DNA of 64,000 bases from Microbacterium testaceum StLB037 (GCF_008763945.1 NZ_VTQH01000001.1:271441-335440), one strand, 5' to 3'; positions 1 through 8,905 are shown, numbered from the stretch's first letter. Notes: generated by a model not told the origin, from the letters alone. Translations and numbers: made by a program.

Positions 1-787
1 GCTTGTCACCGTAGGTGGCGCGCTCGGCCGTCGTCGAGGGCGCCCAGTTCTTCCACGCCGGGGTTTCGCCGTCGGCGTTCAGCGCGTCCTGAGCGGGGAC
101 CCACAGGTCTTTCTCGATGCGGTGGAACCCGGTCCAGTCCAGCCCCTCTGCCACGGCGTCGACCTCGCGGTAATCGATGCGCGGGTCGAGATCGCCGAGC
201 GCCTCGGCGATCGGTTCGATGCGCTCGTAGAACGCGCGCACGCGGGGGAACTGCTCCTTCGCTGCCGCGTCGTCGCCCGACTCGTAAGCGGCGGTGAACG
301 TCTGCACGGCGGGGATGAGCTGGCCGACCTGGTCTTTCACGAACGCCGCGTAGAGGTCGACGGCCTGCTGCTTCTGCTCGGCATCCGGTCCGCTCACGGC
401 GACCGCGTCGCCGGTCACCGAGAAACTCGCCCGGCCCACGCCGTCGCCGACCATGCCCGGCTTGCACAGCGTGAAGTAGTCGCCGGGCTGGGCCACGACC
501 GTGAGGTTGCGCGAGGCACCGGGGGCGATGTTCTCGACCTCCCCGACGATGCGCAGACCATCGGATGCCAGCAGGTAGAACTCCGTGACCTGGTCGCTCT
601 TGTTGCTGACGTCGAAGGCGACGGTGCCGCTCGGGGCGGTCGCCGCTGACACGGCGCAGCCGTCGTCGGTCGACGTGACCGAGAGGGCTCCGGAGGCGGC
701 AGCGTCGGATTTGGCGACGCAACCGGAGAGGACGAGGGCGGCCGCGCCGGCCACGGCCGTGGCCGCGAGGAGGCGAGTCGGGTTCAT
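1..787 (-). CDS. efeO: EfeO, iron uptake lipoprotein (3' part beyond window)
   Basis: Extracytoplasmic component of the EfeUOB iron importer; EfeO proteins deliver iron to the EfeU permease. The N-terminus is a lipoprotein signal (LVLSGC, Cys at residue 23). A cupredoxin-like region follows (residues about 30-125, with YFTLCKPGMVG), then the start of the imelysin/M75 helical domain (VDLYAAFVKDQV, IEPIAEALGDLDPRIDYRE, DWTGFHRIEKDLW). The reading frame runs off the left edge, so only about 262 codons are visible. It lies 63 bp downstream of efeU on the same strand, and a GGAG sits before the ATG. efeB would be expected beyond position 1; that is inference. Confidence 0.93.
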   Translation of the reverse strand, partial: MNPTRLLAATAVAGAAALVLSGCVAKSDAAASGALSVTSTDDGCAVSAATAPSGTVAFDVSNKSDQVTEFYLLASDGLRIVGEVENIAPGASRNLTVVAQPGDYFTLCKPGMVGDGVGRASFSVTGDAVAVSGPDAEQKQQAVDLYAAFVKDQVGQLIPAVQTFTAAYESGDDAAAKEQFPRVRAFYERIEPIAEALGDLDPRIDYREVDAVAEGLDWTGFHRIEKDLWVPAQDALNADGETPAWKNWAPSTTAERATYGDK

Positions 788-850
788 GATGCTCCGTTCG
801 GAAGGAGGGAGGGATGCCGCGGCGTCGGGCACGCGAGCGGCGTCGGGGGT

Positions 851-1891
851 TTACGGTGCGGCGGGAGCCGCGCCGGGGGTCGAGGTGACGGCGGCGGGAG
901 CCGCGCCGGGAGCCGAGGTGACGGCGGCGGGGTCCGAGTGGGTGCGCGGGGCGGCGGTCGCCGCGGTGGGCTGCGCGTCGAGCGACGCAGCGGAGGTGGC
1001 TTCGACCGGGCGGCGCGGCCGCCGGTGGGCGCGGACGCCCCGCACGAAGAGGGGGACGACGACCGCAACGTAGGCGAACCAGGCGAGCACCTGGAGCCAG
1101 GTCATCTGCGGCATGAATCCGACCGTGGCCTGCAGGAGCGCGGCGAGGGGCCCGTCGGGCGCGATCGCCCCGGAGACGTCGAAGGCCCAGCCGAAGGGGA
1201 AGCCGGACCACCCGGTGGCCACCAGGCCCGTCGCCGCGTCGACGGGGGCACCGGCGCCGAAGGGTCCGGGAAGCGCCCCGGCCTCCTGCAGATCGTGGAA
1301 CGCGTAGGCGAGTACTCCCGCGGCGACGACGACGAGGAACCCGCCGGTCCACGTGAAGAACCGGGAGAGGTCGAGACGCAGCATGCCGCGCGCGATGAGC
1401 CAGCCGAGAACGACCGCGGCGACGAGGCCGAGAAGGGCGCCCAGCAGCGCGAGAGGGGCGTCGCCGAACGACTGCACCATCGACCACAGCAGCAGCGTCG
1501 TCTCGACGCCCTCGCGCGCGACCGACACGAAGCCGATCGCCACCAGCGCCCACACTCCGCCGCGGAGCGCTTTGTCGACGCCGCCCTCGAGGCCGGCCTT
1601 GAGCGTGCGTCCGGCGCGCTGCATCCAGAAGATCATCCACGTGACCATCGCCACCGCGAGCAGCGAGAGGCCGCCGCCGAGCAGCTCCTGCGCCTCGAAG
1701 GTGAGCATGTACGCGCCGAAGGTGAACACCGCGCCGATGGCGAGCGCGAGCGCGACGGCCAGACCGACACCCGCCCACAGTCGCGGCAGGGCGTCGCGGC
1801 GGTCGAGACGCGAGAGGTAGGCGACGAGGATGCCGACGACGAGGGCGGCTTCGAGGCCTTCGCGGAGGCCGATGAGGAAGGTGGCGAGCAC
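851..1891 (-). CDS. efeU: EfeU, FTR1-family iron permease
   Basis: Membrane permease for iron, 346 aa, with about seven hydrophobic segments. The FTR1/EfeU signature REGLE occurs near residue 10 (IGLREGLEAALVVG) and a second REGVE near residue 130 (VAREGVETTLLL); these acidic motifs bind iron in the family. The start is GTG at 1891. The C-terminal tail (last roughly 40 residues) is low-complexity and carries two copies of a VTSxPGAAPAA repeat, visible in the DNA as a tandem repeat at about 862-935. Probably the first gene of an efeUO(B) operon. An IdeR/DtxR-like box lies 56 bp upstream, so iron repression is likely. Confidence 0.95.
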   Translation of the reverse strand: MLATFLIGLREGLEAALVVGILVAYLSRLDRRDALPRLWAGVGLAVALALAIGAVFTFGAYMLTFEAQELLGGGLSLLAVAMVTWMIFWMQRAGRTLKAGLEGGVDKALRGGVWALVAIGFVSVAREGVETTLLLWSMVQSFGDAPLALLGALLGLVAAVVLGWLIARGMLRLDLSRFFTWTGGFLVVVAAGVLAYAFHDLQEAGALPGPFGAGAPVDAATGLVATGWSGFPFGWAFDVSGAIAPDGPLAALLQATVGFMPQMTWLQVLAWFAYVAVVVPLFVRGVRAHRRPRRPVEATSAASLDAQPTAATAAPRTHSDPAAVTSAPGAAPAAVTSTPGAAPAAP

Positions 1892-1946
1892 GGGCGGGTG
1901 TTCCGACTTTCGTTTCTCGGGTGGGAGCCGCGGCGCTGCGGGTAGG

Positions 1947-1965
1947 TAAGGACAGCCTCACCTGA
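1947..1965 (-). promoter_or_regulatory. IdeR/DtxR-type iron box upstream of efeU
   Basis: The 19-bp sequence TAAGGACAGCCTCACCTGA is an interrupted palindrome that agrees with the DtxR/IdeR consensus TWAGGTTAGSCTWACCTWA at about 14-15 of 19 positions. It lies in the gap between divergent efeU and the dioxygenase gene. On the minus strand it overlaps or precedes a TTACCT that could be the efeU -10. Binding by an iron regulator is inferred. Confidence 0.75.
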
Positions 1966-2109
1966 CCAGCACACATTACGCAAGTCGATGGACCATTCGC
2001 ACCCCGCCGATCGGCGGGGATTGCCTGTCCTCACCCCTGGACCGAGGCGTGACGGTAACCGTCGGCAACATTCCTGCGCCCGCCACCGGTGACGACCTAG
2101 CCTCGACGC

Positions 2110-3126
2110 ATGTCCGACCTGAATCTCCCCGTGCTCGACCTCTCGCTCCTCGACCAGGGTCCGGATGCCGCCTCCCGCTTCCGCGACGAGCTGCGCGCCG
2201 CGACCCACGACGTCGGCTTCTTCTACCTCACCGGAACCGGCGTGAGCGCCGAGCTCGAGGCGCGCCTGCTGCAGGCGGCGAAAGACTTCTTCGCCCTCCC
2301 CGAGGCCGACAAGCTGTCGATCGAGAACGTCACGAGCCCCCACTTCCGCGGGTACACGCGCGTGGGCGGCGAGCGCACGCAGGGGCGGGTCGACTGGCGC
2401 GAGCAGATCGACATCGGCCCCGAACGCGAGCCGATCACGACCCCCGACGGCCCCGGCTACGACCGCCTCGTCGGACCCAACCTGTGGCCCGCGGCCCAGC
2501 CCGAGCTGAAGGACGTCGTCACCGAGTGGCACGACCACCTCACCGGCGTCGCCCGCAAGCTGCTGCGCGCGTGGGCGCTCGCCCTCGGCGCCGAAGAGCA
2601 GTACTTCGACCGCCACTTCGGCGACCCTCAGACCCTTATCAAGATCGTGCGCTACCCCGGCAAGGACGACCCGACCCCGCAGCAGGGAGTGGGCGCGCAC
2701 AAGGACTCGGGCGTCCTCACGTTGCTGTGGGTCGAGCCCGGCAAGGGCGGCCTGCAGGTCGAGCGCGACGGCGAGTGGGTCGACGCTCCCCCGGTCCCGG
2801 GCGCCTTCGTCGTCAACATCGGCGAGCTGCTCGAGTACGCCACGCAGGGCTACCTCCGCGCGACGAACCACCGCGTGATCTCACCGAAGTTCCCGGACGA
2901 GCGCATCTCGGTGCCGTTCTTCTTCAACCCGGCTCTCGACGCGCGCCTGCCGATCATCGAGCTGCCGGCCGAGCTCGCGGCCGAGGCGCGCGGCGTCGAG
3001 GACGACCCCACCAATCCCATCCACGCCACCTACGGCGAGAACGCCCTCAAGTCGCGCCTGCGCGCCCACCCCGACGTGGCCGAGCGCTGGCACCCCGACC
3101 TGGTCGCCGCGCGCGCGGCATCCTGA
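2110..3126 (+). CDS. 2-oxoglutarate/Fe(II)-dependent dioxygenase (isopenicillin-N-synthase-like)
   Basis: 338-aa soluble oxygenase of the DIOX_N/2OG-FeII_Oxy fold. The N-terminal DIOX_N part spans about residues 5-120 (LPVLDLSLL, DVGFFYLTGTGV). The catalytic core has the HxD iron ligands in GAHKDSGVLTLLW, the distal His in TNHRVISP, and the RxS 2-oxoglutarate anchor in ERISVPFFF. The substrate is unknown; bacterial relatives act on small molecules of many kinds. The ATG at 2110 follows a TAGCCT box by six bases with no Shine-Dalgarno, which suggests a leaderless transcript. It is divergent from efeU and shares the gap that holds the iron box; the enzyme itself needs iron. Confidence 0.9.
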   Translation: MSDLNLPVLDLSLLDQGPDAASRFRDELRAATHDVGFFYLTGTGVSAELEARLLQAAKDFFALPEADKLSIENVTSPHFRGYTRVGGERTQGRVDWREQIDIGPEREPITTPDGPGYDRLVGPNLWPAAQPELKDVVTEWHDHLTGVARKLLRAWALALGAEEQYFDRHFGDPQTLIKIVRYPGKDDPTPQQGVGAHKDSGVLTLLWVEPGKGGLQVERDGEWVDAPPVPGAFVVNIGELLEYATQGYLRATNHRVISPKFPDERISVPFFFNPALDARLPIIELPAELAAEARGVEDDPTNPIHATYGENALKSRLRAHPDVAERWHPDLVAARAAS

Positions 3127-3182
3127 GTCTCCTCCGCCGCCGCCCGCGGGGTGCCGGCCACCCGTCGCACCTCGCCACCCGC

Positions 3183-3249
3183 CGATAAACGCTCGCTGCA
3201 CTGGAAAACGCTCGCCGAGGGCGTTCTTCGGTGCAGCGAGCGTTTATCG
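3183..3249. repeat. 67-bp nested palindrome with 19-bp perfect arms
   Basis: Arms at 3183-3201 and 3231-3249 are exact reverse complements (19 bp). Inside, the left-arm word AAACGCTCGC recurs in direct orientation (3187-3196 and 3206-3215, period 19). An imperfect inverted copy (GAGGGCGTTCTT, 3217-3228) comes before the right arm, so the layout is forward-forward-reverse-reverse. It lies between the dioxygenase stop and the rpsO terminator. No T-run follows, so it is not an obvious terminator. Confidence 0.85.
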
Positions 3250-3304
3250 CGGGTCTGGCGCCGACCACGGACCGCGCGTCACGCCGCGGTCACCCGGAAA
3301 CGCC

Positions 3305-3335
3305 GAAGGCCGCCCCACACCGTGGGGCGGCCTTC
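3305..3335 (-). terminator. rpsO terminator hairpin
   Basis: Perfect 14-bp arms (GAAGGCCGCCCCAC and its complement) with a 3-nt loop, about 35 bp past the rpsO stop codon in the direction of transcription. Confidence 0.8.
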
Positions 3336-3369
3336 CAAGAATGTTTTGCGCGATAGAACGCTGGTGCGA

Positions 3370-3639
3370 TTAGCGACGCAGACCGAGACGCTCGATGAGC
3401 GAGCGGTAACGGTTGATGTCGACGTCCTGCAGGTAACCCAGCAGGCGGCGGCGCTGACCGACGAGCAGGAAGAGCCCACGGCGCGAGTGGTGGTCGTGCT
3501 TGTGGGTCTTGAGGTGCTCGGTGAGGTCCTTGATGCGCTGCGTCATCATCGCGACCTGCACCTCGGGGGATCCGGTGTCACCGGGGTGCGTCGCGTACTC
3601 TTCGATGATCGCCTTCTTGACGTCTGCTTCGAGTGCCAT
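3370..3639 (-). CDS. rpsO: 30S ribosomal protein S15
   Basis: 89-aa primary 16S rRNA-binding protein of the small-subunit platform, full length for the family. The typical S15 features are present: [11 protein letters not shown] near residue 20, then [18 protein letters not shown] and [11 protein letters not shown]. The ATG at 3639 is preceded by a strong purine-rich site (GAAGGAAGG). It is a single-gene unit with its own hairpin terminator. In many actinobacteria rpsO lies near ribF; here ribF is about 22 kb away. Confidence 0.98.
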   Translation of the reverse strand: MALEADVKKAIIEEYATHPGDTGSPEVQVAMMTQRIKDLTEHLKTHKHDHHSRRGLFLLVGQRRRLLGYLQDVDINRYRSLIERLGLRR

Positions 3640-3779
3640 AGATGGGATCCCCTTCCTTCTCATTGCGCGGCGCCCGTCACGGGATGTGCGAGCTCTCTTT
3701 ATCCGCGGCCGATCGAACGGCAACCGCATGAGTCTACCAGCATCGGGATGCCGGCACCGCACCGGTCCGCGACGCCCGG

Positions 3780-3802
3780 TGTCGCAAGGCCTGGCGTAGC
3801 CT
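3780..3802 (+). promoter_or_regulatory. Leaderless promoter of the DUF167 gene (TGTCG-N12-TAGCCT)
   Basis: TGTCG (3780-3784) is followed after 12 nt by a TAGCCT -10-like box (3797-3802), and the GTG start codon lies 6 nt downstream. The layout matches five other genes in this window that have an 11-nt gap instead of 12. Confidence 0.55.
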
Positions 3803-3808
3803 CGAGCC

Positions 3809-4030
3809 GTGCAGCTCACCGTCCGCGTCAAGCCCGGAAGCCGGCGGGGTCCCCTCGTCGAGGACACCGAGGACGGCCTCGTCGTCCATGTCCGCGAGCG
3901 CGCGGTCGACGGCGCGGCCAACAACGGCGTCGTGAAGGCTCTGGCCGCCCACTTCGCCGTCGCCCCGCGCGACGTCGAGATCGTGCGCGGCCACATCGCT
4001 CGCATCAAGCGCGTCGAGGTCGACGCGTGA
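3809..4030 (+). CDS. DUF167 (YggU-like) family protein
   Basis: 73-aa protein of the DUF167 family, a small conserved fold of uncertain function. The family hallmarks are present: VRVKPGSRR at the N-terminus and [17 protein letters not shown] in the middle. The GTG start at 3809 sits 6 nt after a TAGCCT box, so the mRNA is probably leaderless. Its TGA overlaps the GTG of the downstream exporter by 4 nt, which implies co-translation with that transporter. Confidence 0.9.
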   Translation: MQLTVRVKPGSRRGPLVEDTEDGLVVHVRERAVDGAANNGVVKALAAHFAVAPRDVEIVRGHIARIKRVEVDA

Positions 4031-5331
4031 GCGTTCGCCAGAGCGCCTTCATCGACCTGCGTCCCCTCACCACCTCCCCCGCCTTCGCGCGGCTGTGGGT
4101 CGGGTCGACGCTCGCGGGGCTCGGCGGACAACTGACGATCGTCGCGGTCATGCTGCACGTGTTCGATCTCACGCAGAGCACCTTCGCGGTGTCGATGATC
4201 GCCGTCGCCGGTCTCCTGCCGATGGTCGCCGCGGGGCTGTACGGCGGGATGCTCGCCGACGCCTTCGATCGGCGCACCGTCGCCCTGGTGGCCGCCGTCA
4301 TCACCTTCGCCTCGACCGCGCTGCTGGCCGTCCTGGCCTGGACCGGCCTCGAGACCGTCGGGTGGCTCTTCGCCCTCAGCGTCGTCAACTCCGCGGCCAA
4401 CTCGATCGTGTCGGCCACGAAGTCGGCCATCACCCCTCGCCTCATCTCCCGCGAACTGCTCCCCGCGGCCGCCGCGCTGCAGGGCGTCACGGTCGGGATC
4501 ATGGTCATGGCCGGGCCCGCGCTCGCGGGAGTGCTCGTCGCGGTCGCCGGTTACGCCTGGACGTACTCGCTCGACGTGCTGCTGATGACGTCGCTCTTCC
4601 TCGGCCTCTGGTCGCTGCCGCGCCTGCGCCCCGAGGGCGAGGTCGTGCGCCCCGGACTGGCGTCCCTCCGCGACGGCGCGCGCTTCCTCCGCCGCGCGCC
4701 CAACATCCGCCTGCAGTACATCCTCGACATCCTGGCCATGACCTTCGGCCAACCGGTCGCCCTGTTCCCCGCGATCGGGGCGGTGCTGCTCGGCGGCGGG
4801 GCCGTCACGACGGGCGTCCTCACCGCCGCCGTGGCCGCGGGCGCCTTCCTGTCGAGCCTGTTCTCGGGGCCGATCGGGCGCGTCCGCCGCCAGGGGCTGG
4901 GCATCGAGCGTGCCATTCAGGTCTACGGCCTGTCGATCGCCCTCTTCGGCGGCGTGCTCCTCGCCGCCTCGCTCGGCTGGCTGCGTCCCGCCCTCGTCGA
5001 CGAGACCCACGCCGCCGTCGCGCTGATCGCCCTCGCCGCGATCGTGCTGGCCGTCTCGGGCGCGGCCGACAACGTCAGCGCCATCTACCGTTCGACCATG
5101 ATGCAGGCGGCGGTTCCGGATGCCATGCGCGGCCGTCTTCAGGGCGTGTTCATCGTCGTGGTGGCCGGCGGACCCCGCGTGGGCGCCCTCTACGCCGGAA
5201 CTCTGGCGACCGTCGCCGCCCTATGGGTGCCGCCCCTGTTCGGCGGCATCCTGATCCTCGCCCTCGTCGGCACGCTCGTGCGCTTCTCGCCGCGCTTCCG
5301 GCACTACGACGCCCTCGACCCGCAGCCCTGA
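4027..5331 (+). CDS. MFS transporter (EntS-like, MFS_3 type)
   Basis: 434-aa membrane transporter with about 12 hydrophobic segments. The loop motif [15 protein letters not shown] near residue 75 is the MFS A-motif region. The overall type ([28 protein letters not shown] at the start, split here only for description) resembles drug and siderophore exporters of the EntS group. The GTG start at 4027 overlaps the DUF167 stop, so the pair is translationally coupled. The substrate cannot be read from sequence. Confidence 0.88.
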   Translation: MSVRQSAFIDLRPLTTSPAFARLWVGSTLAGLGGQLTIVAVMLHVFDLTQSTFAVSMIAVAGLLPMVAAGLYGGMLADAFDRRTVALVAAVITFASTALLAVLAWTGLETVGWLFALSVVNSAANSIVSATKSAITPRLISRELLPAAAALQGVTVGIMVMAGPALAGVLVAVAGYAWTYSLDVLLMTSLFLGLWSLPRLRPEGEVVRPGLASLRDGARFLRRAPNIRLQYILDILAMTFGQPVALFPAIGAVLLGGGAVTTGVLTAAVAAGAFLSSLFSGPIGRVRRQGLGIERAIQVYGLSIALFGGVLLAASLGWLRPALVDETHAAVALIALAAIVLAVSGAADNVSAIYRSTMMQAAVPDAMRGRLQGVFIVVVAGGPRVGALYAGTLATVAALWVPPLFGGILILALVGTLVRFSPRFRHYDALDPQP

Positions 5332-5450
5332 CCCCGGCGCGCGCGCGACGGCGCGTCCCTCCGGTTCAGCGCCCCTGCGGTTCGGCGTCCCCCGGCGCAC
5401 AGCTGCCGACCGTCGGCGGATAACGGACGTCGCATCGCCCGGGCACCCGC

Positions 5451-5474
5451 GATGTCGCACCTGCGCCCTAGGGT
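5451..5474 (+). promoter_or_regulatory. Leaderless promoter, GATGTCG-N11-TAGGGT
   Basis: GATGTCG (5451-5457), an 11-nt gap, then TAGGGT (5469-5474) and 7 nt to the GTG start at 5482. The spacing is the same as before the genes starting at 8899, 12434, 14243 and 29025. Confidence 0.6.
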
Positions 5475-5481
5475 CGGGATC

Positions 5482-6399
5482 GTGGCATCCTCTCCCGCTC
5501 CCTCCCCCGTCTCGATCGCGGTGCAGTTCGTCCTCACCGGAATCGTGTGGGGATCGAGCTTCCTCTTCATCGCCGTCGCCCTGACAGGCATGACCCCGGC
5601 GCAGGTCGCGGGTGGACGGCTGTTGTTCGGGGCCCTCGCCCTCGCGGCCATCGTGGCGGTCCGCCGAGAGCGACTGCCTCGCGGCCGGCGGGTCTGGGGT
5701 CACCTGTGCGTGCTGTCCCTGAGCTTCTGCGTCGTGCCGTTCCTGCTGTTCGCGTGGGCCGAGCAGCACGTGTCCTCGGGCCTGGCGAGCATCTTCAACG
5801 CCACGACGCCGATCATGACGGCGATCATGGCCTGGGCGGTGTTCCGCGTCGAGAGCCTCAAGCTCGGGCAGCTGATCGGCATCGCGGTGGGGATCGCGGG
5901 CGTGATCGTCATCATCGCGCCAGGCGCCGTGGCCGACATCGGCGACAGCACCATCGCCCAGGTCGCCCTGCTGGGAGCGACCGCCTGCTACGGCTTCAGC
6001 CTCGCCTACATGCGCCGCTTCCTGGGCGGCACGGGGCTCTCCGGCATCGCGTTCGCCTTCGGGTACATCGGTCCCGCGGCGACGTTCATGGTGCTGCTCT
6101 CGCCGGTCATCCTCGCCGAGCCGATGCAGCTGAGCCTCCCAGTCGTGGGCAGCATCGTCGCCCTCGGCGTCCTGGGCACCGGCATCGCCTACGTCTGGAA
6201 CCAGAACACGCTGCGCGCCTGGGGCCCCACCCGTGCCTCGACCGTCACGTACATCACGCCGGTGGTGGGGGTGGCCCTCGGCATCCTGGTGCTGGGTGAG
6301 CGCATCTCGTGGAACGAGCCCGTGGGCGCGGCGGTGGTCTTCGCGGGGATCCTGCTCGTGCAGCAGCGCATCCGTCTCCCGCGCCGATCACCGGCCTGA
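5482..6399 (+). CDS. DMT-superfamily (EamA) transporter
   Basis: 305-aa integral membrane protein with ten predicted hydrophobic segments and two EamA repeats (GIVWGSSFLFIAVALTG at the start of repeat 1; ATACYGFSLAYMRRFLGG at the start of repeat 2). Such proteins export metabolites or amino-acid-like compounds; the substrate is unknown. An upstream ATG at 5452 is in frame. I prefer GTG at 5482 because the TAGGGT box lies 7 nt before it and the first membrane segment then begins close to the N-terminus. Confidence 0.88.
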   Translation: MASSPAPSPVSIAVQFVLTGIVWGSSFLFIAVALTGMTPAQVAGGRLLFGALALAAIVAVRRERLPRGRRVWGHLCVLSLSFCVVPFLLFAWAEQHVSSGLASIFNATTPIMTAIMAWAVFRVESLKLGQLIGIAVGIAGVIVIIAPGAVADIGDSTIAQVALLGATACYGFSLAYMRRFLGGTGLSGIAFAFGYIGPAATFMVLLSPVILAEPMQLSLPVVGSIVALGVLGTGIAYVWNQNTLRAWGPTRASTVTYITPVVGVALGILVLGERISWNEPVGAAVVFAGILLVQQRIRLPRRSPA

Positions 6400-6417
6400 G
6401 CCGCGGTGCGAAAGCGA

Positions 6418-6452
6418 CGGTGGCCCCGGATGCCGAGCACCCGGGGCCACCG
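6418..6452. terminator. Bidirectional terminator between convergent genes
   Basis: Perfect 12-bp arms (CGGTGGCCCCGG and its complement) around an 11-nt loop, between the stops of the DMT transporter and YceI. Confidence 0.75.
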
Positions 6453-6489
6453 CGAGGGGTTCAGATCCGCAGCGCGAGCTGCGGGCGGA

Positions 6490-7050
6490 TCACGCCTGGA
6501 GCGCGAGCTGCAGGTCGAGCTCGATCGTGACGTCCTTGCCGACGAGCACGCCGCCGGTCTCGAGGGCGGCGTTCCAGGTGAGACCGAAGTCTTCGCGGTT
6601 GACGACCGTCTTCGCGGTGGCGCCGGCCTTGTAGTTGCCCCACGGGTCGGTGCCGAAGCCGCCGAAGTCGAGGGCGAAGGTGGCGGGCTTGGTGATGCCG
6701 CGGATGGTCAGGTCGCCGTCGACGAGGAAGTCGCCGTCTTCGAGGCGGACGCCGGTGGAGCGGAAGTCCATCGTCGGGTAGGTCTCGACGTCGAAGAACT
6801 CTGCGGAGCGGAGGTGCTGGTCGCGACCCTCGTCCTTGGTGTCGACCGAGGTGACGTCGACGGACGCCTCGACGGTGGCCTCGAGGGGGTTCTCCGGGGC
6901 GACGATGGTGGCGCTCTTCATGCCGAAGGTGCCGCGCACCTTCGAGATCATCATGTGGCGCACCGAGAAGGTGACCTCGCTGTGGGCCGGGTCGAGGACC
7001 CAGGTGCCGGCCTTGTAGCCGGGGATGTCGAGGGCGGTGGTGTCGGTCAT
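6490..7050 (-). CDS. YceI family protein
   Basis: 186-aa lipocalin-like protein of the YceI/PF04264 family, whose members bind polyisoprenoids or other amphiphiles. The family pattern is clear: GTWVLDPAHSEVTFSVRHM, MISKVRGTFG, VDVTSVDTKDEGRDQHLRS, FFDVETYPTMDFRSTGV, and LTIRGITKPATF. The ATG at 7050 was chosen over the longer frame because AGGAGTG lies just upstream. No signal peptide is seen, so it is probably cytoplasmic, unlike E. coli YceI. Confidence 0.93.
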   Translation of the reverse strand: MTDTTALDIPGYKAGTWVLDPAHSEVTFSVRHMMISKVRGTFGMKSATIVAPENPLEATVEASVDVTSVDTKDEGRDQHLRSAEFFDVETYPTMDFRSTGVRLEDGDFLVDGDLTIRGITKPATFALDFGGFGTDPWGNYKAGATAKTVVNREDFGLTWNAALETGGVLVGKDVTIELDLQLALQA

Positions 7051-7140
7051 GTCACTCCTAGAGGTCTGGGGAGCCGCTTCGGCGTCCTGCGGGGGAACAA
7101 CTCCCATTCATCCGAATGTATTCCACGATCGAGGAAAACG

Positions 7141-7176
7141 ACGAACCCGAGGGAGCCGCAGCCCCCTCGGGTTCGT
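7141..7176 (-). terminator. Terminator of the FKBP gene
   Basis: Perfect 13-bp arms (ACGAACCCGAGGG and its complement) with a 10-nt loop, about 25 bp after the FKBP stop. Confidence 0.75.
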
Positions 7177-7200
7177 GAATTCTCGGTGAAGAACGCCCGA

Positions 7201-7566
7201 TCAGCCGACCTTCAGCAGGTCGATGATGAAGATGAGGGTCTTGCCGCCCAGGAAGTGCCCACCGGCGGGACCGTAGGCCAGGTGCGGCGGAATCACGAGC
7301 TCGCGGCGTCCGCCGACCTTCATGCCCGGGATGCCGTCCTGCCAGCCCTGGATCAGGCCGCGGAGGGGGAACTGGATGCTCTCACCACGACCCCACGAGG
7401 AGTCGAACTCTTCACCCGACTCGTACTCGACACCGGCGTAGTGCACGGTGACGGTGTCGCCGGGCTTCGCCTCGTCGCCGTCGCCGACGATGATGTCGCG
7501 GATGACGAGGTCGGAGGGGGCGGGGCCGCTGGGAGCGTCGAACTCCGGCTTGGTGCGATCAGTCAT
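7201..7566 (-). CDS. FKBP-type peptidyl-prolyl cis-trans isomerase (cytosolic)
   Basis: 121-aa single-domain FKBP that accelerates proline isomerisation during protein folding. Conserved residues include VTVHYAGVEYESGEEFDSSW, FPLRGLIQGWQDGIPGMKVGG, and IPPHLAYGP. The start ATG (7566) gives the usual short FKBP length; the longer frame upstream is out of character. It is transcribed alone with its own terminator. A second FKBP, a lipoprotein, is at 54282-55274. Confidence 0.95.
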   Translation of the reverse strand: MTDRTKPEFDAPSGPAPSDLVIRDIIVGDGDEAKPGDTVTVHYAGVEYESGEEFDSSWGRGESIQFPLRGLIQGWQDGIPGMKVGGRRELVIPPHLAYGPAGGHFLGGKTLIFIIDLLKVG

Positions 7567-7626
7567 GAGTCCATCCAAGCACGAAGGGCGCCTCCGCGAA
7601 GCCCCTGGACAGCGTCCCGGAGAAAG

Positions 7627-7677
7627 ACTCAGCGCCCGGTGCCGCGGCGATGCCTGCGTGTCTACCGGGCGCTGAGT
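7627..7677. repeat. Intergenic palindrome, 14-bp arms (ACTCAGCGCCCGGT)
   Basis: Perfect 14-bp arms at 7627-7640 and 7664-7677 enclose 23 bp. The arm sequence CTCAGCGCCCGGTGCC recurs with one change (CTCAGTGCCCGGTGCC) at about 25827-25842, just after the ribF stop, so it belongs to a dispersed class. It lies upstream of the FKBP start and downstream of the PrsW stop. Confidence 0.75.
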
Positions 7678-7738
7678 TGGCCTACAACGATGGTGCCCCC
7701 GCCCTTCGGCGGTGTCAAGACCCCGGCGCGCGGTCGGG

Positions 7739-8899
7739 TCAGGGCCGCAGCAGCGCCGCCCGCGCGGCGGTCGTCCGCTCCAGCAGGTACCGCTCGGTGG
7801 CGGGGGCGTGCGGGTCGCGGCCCGACAGTGTGCGTTGGCGGGCGGCGGCGAGAGCCGTGGCATCCGTGATGAAGCCCTTCATCACCGCCGAGCGGTCTCC
7901 GGGCAGCGTGCGCGACCAGGCAAGGGCCGAGCGCCGCCCCGGCCCGGTCGCGAGCATGTCGACCTCTTGAGGGGTGAACCACCCCGCCGCGGCATACTCC
8001 CCCAGTCGCGCTCGGGTCAGTCGCGATTCCTCGCGGCGCAGGGCCAGGATGCCGAGGATGAACAGCACGAACAGCGGCACCTGGAGCGCGGCGTACAGCT
8101 CGAAGAAGTCGAAGAAGGTGGCGGAGCCGTTCCAGAGGGCGTGCAGCACGATCGCGCCGGCGACGCCGGGAACCCCGTAGCGCAGCGCCGCACCGGTACG
8201 CAGGCCCCGGCGGGCCGCCAGCCCGAATGCGAACCCCGTCAGGCTGGTGAACATCACGTGGGCGAAGGGCGAGAGCACGGCGCGCAGGAAGAACGTGCTC
8301 GCGACCTGCCCGGGGCCGCCCTCGAGATAGCTGATGGCGAAGTACTGCACGTTCTCGGTCAGGGCGAAACCCGCCCCGATGAGGGCGCCGTAGACGATGC
8401 CGTCGACCGGACCGTCGAACGCGCGGCGGGCGAACGCGAAGATCAGCAGAACCCCGATCCCCTTCGCGATCTCTTCGACGACGGGCGCCTGGATCACGCT
8501 GCTGAAGGCAGCCGGTTGCGGACCGAGGATGAGTGTGACGACGAGGTCGACACCGAGCGCGATCGCGACGGCGGCGATCGCGCCCCACGCGACGGCGAAG
8601 ACGAGCAGACGCCGCGGCTCGGGCTCCCACCGGTCGATGTAGCGCACCGCGAACCAGACGATCACGAACGGGATGGCGGCGAGCACGAGCCCGATGAACG
8701 ACGCCGCGGTGCCCAGGAACCCCGTGAAATAGCGCACCAGCAGGGCGAGCAGGGGCACCAGGAGCACGGCGACGATCCACAGCGCCAGACCACCCCGACG
8801 TGAGCCGGGCGGCGTGGCCGAGACCGCCGCCTGCGGGGCCGTCGAGATGCGCGGCGGATCGGCCGACCCGGGCTGCGACAGCGGGGAGGGGTAGCTCAT
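7739..8899 (-). CDS. PrsW-family intramembrane metalloprotease
   Basis: 386-aa polytopic membrane protein of the PrsW/CAAX-protease-like clan. Typical motifs: RWEPEP after the second membrane helix, the catalytic EE in VVEEIAKG around residue 150, FALTENVQYF, and the conserved His in SPFAHVMFTSLTG. The N-terminal roughly 35 residues are Pro/Ser-rich and cytoplasmic. B. subtilis PrsW cleaves an anti-sigma factor; the target here is unknown. The ATG at 8899 follows a TAGGCT box by 6 nt, consistent with a leaderless transcript. Confidence 0.92.
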   Translation of the reverse strand: MSYPSPLSQPGSADPPRISTAPQAAVSATPPGSRRGGLALWIVAVLLVPLLALLVRYFTGFLGTAASFIGLVLAAIPFVIVWFAVRYIDRWEPEPRRLLVFAVAWGAIAAVAIALGVDLVVTLILGPQPAAFSSVIQAPVVEEIAKGIGVLLIFAFARRAFDGPVDGIVYGALIGAGFALTENVQYFAISYLEGGPGQVASTFFLRAVLSPFAHVMFTSLTGFAFGLAARRGLRTGAALRYGVPGVAGAIVLHALWNGSATFFDFFELYAALQVPLFVLFILGILALRREESRLTRARLGEYAAAGWFTPQEVDMLATGPGRRSALAWSRTLPGDRSAVMKGFITDATALAAARQRTLSGRDPHAPATERYLLERTTAARAALLRP

Positions 8900-8905
8900 G
8901 GGGTC

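Noticed and set aside
862..935. Tandem repeat at the end of efeU as a frameshift or assembly artefact
   Set aside because: The frame stays open and codes a plausible Pro/Ala tail; such tails vary in length naturally.
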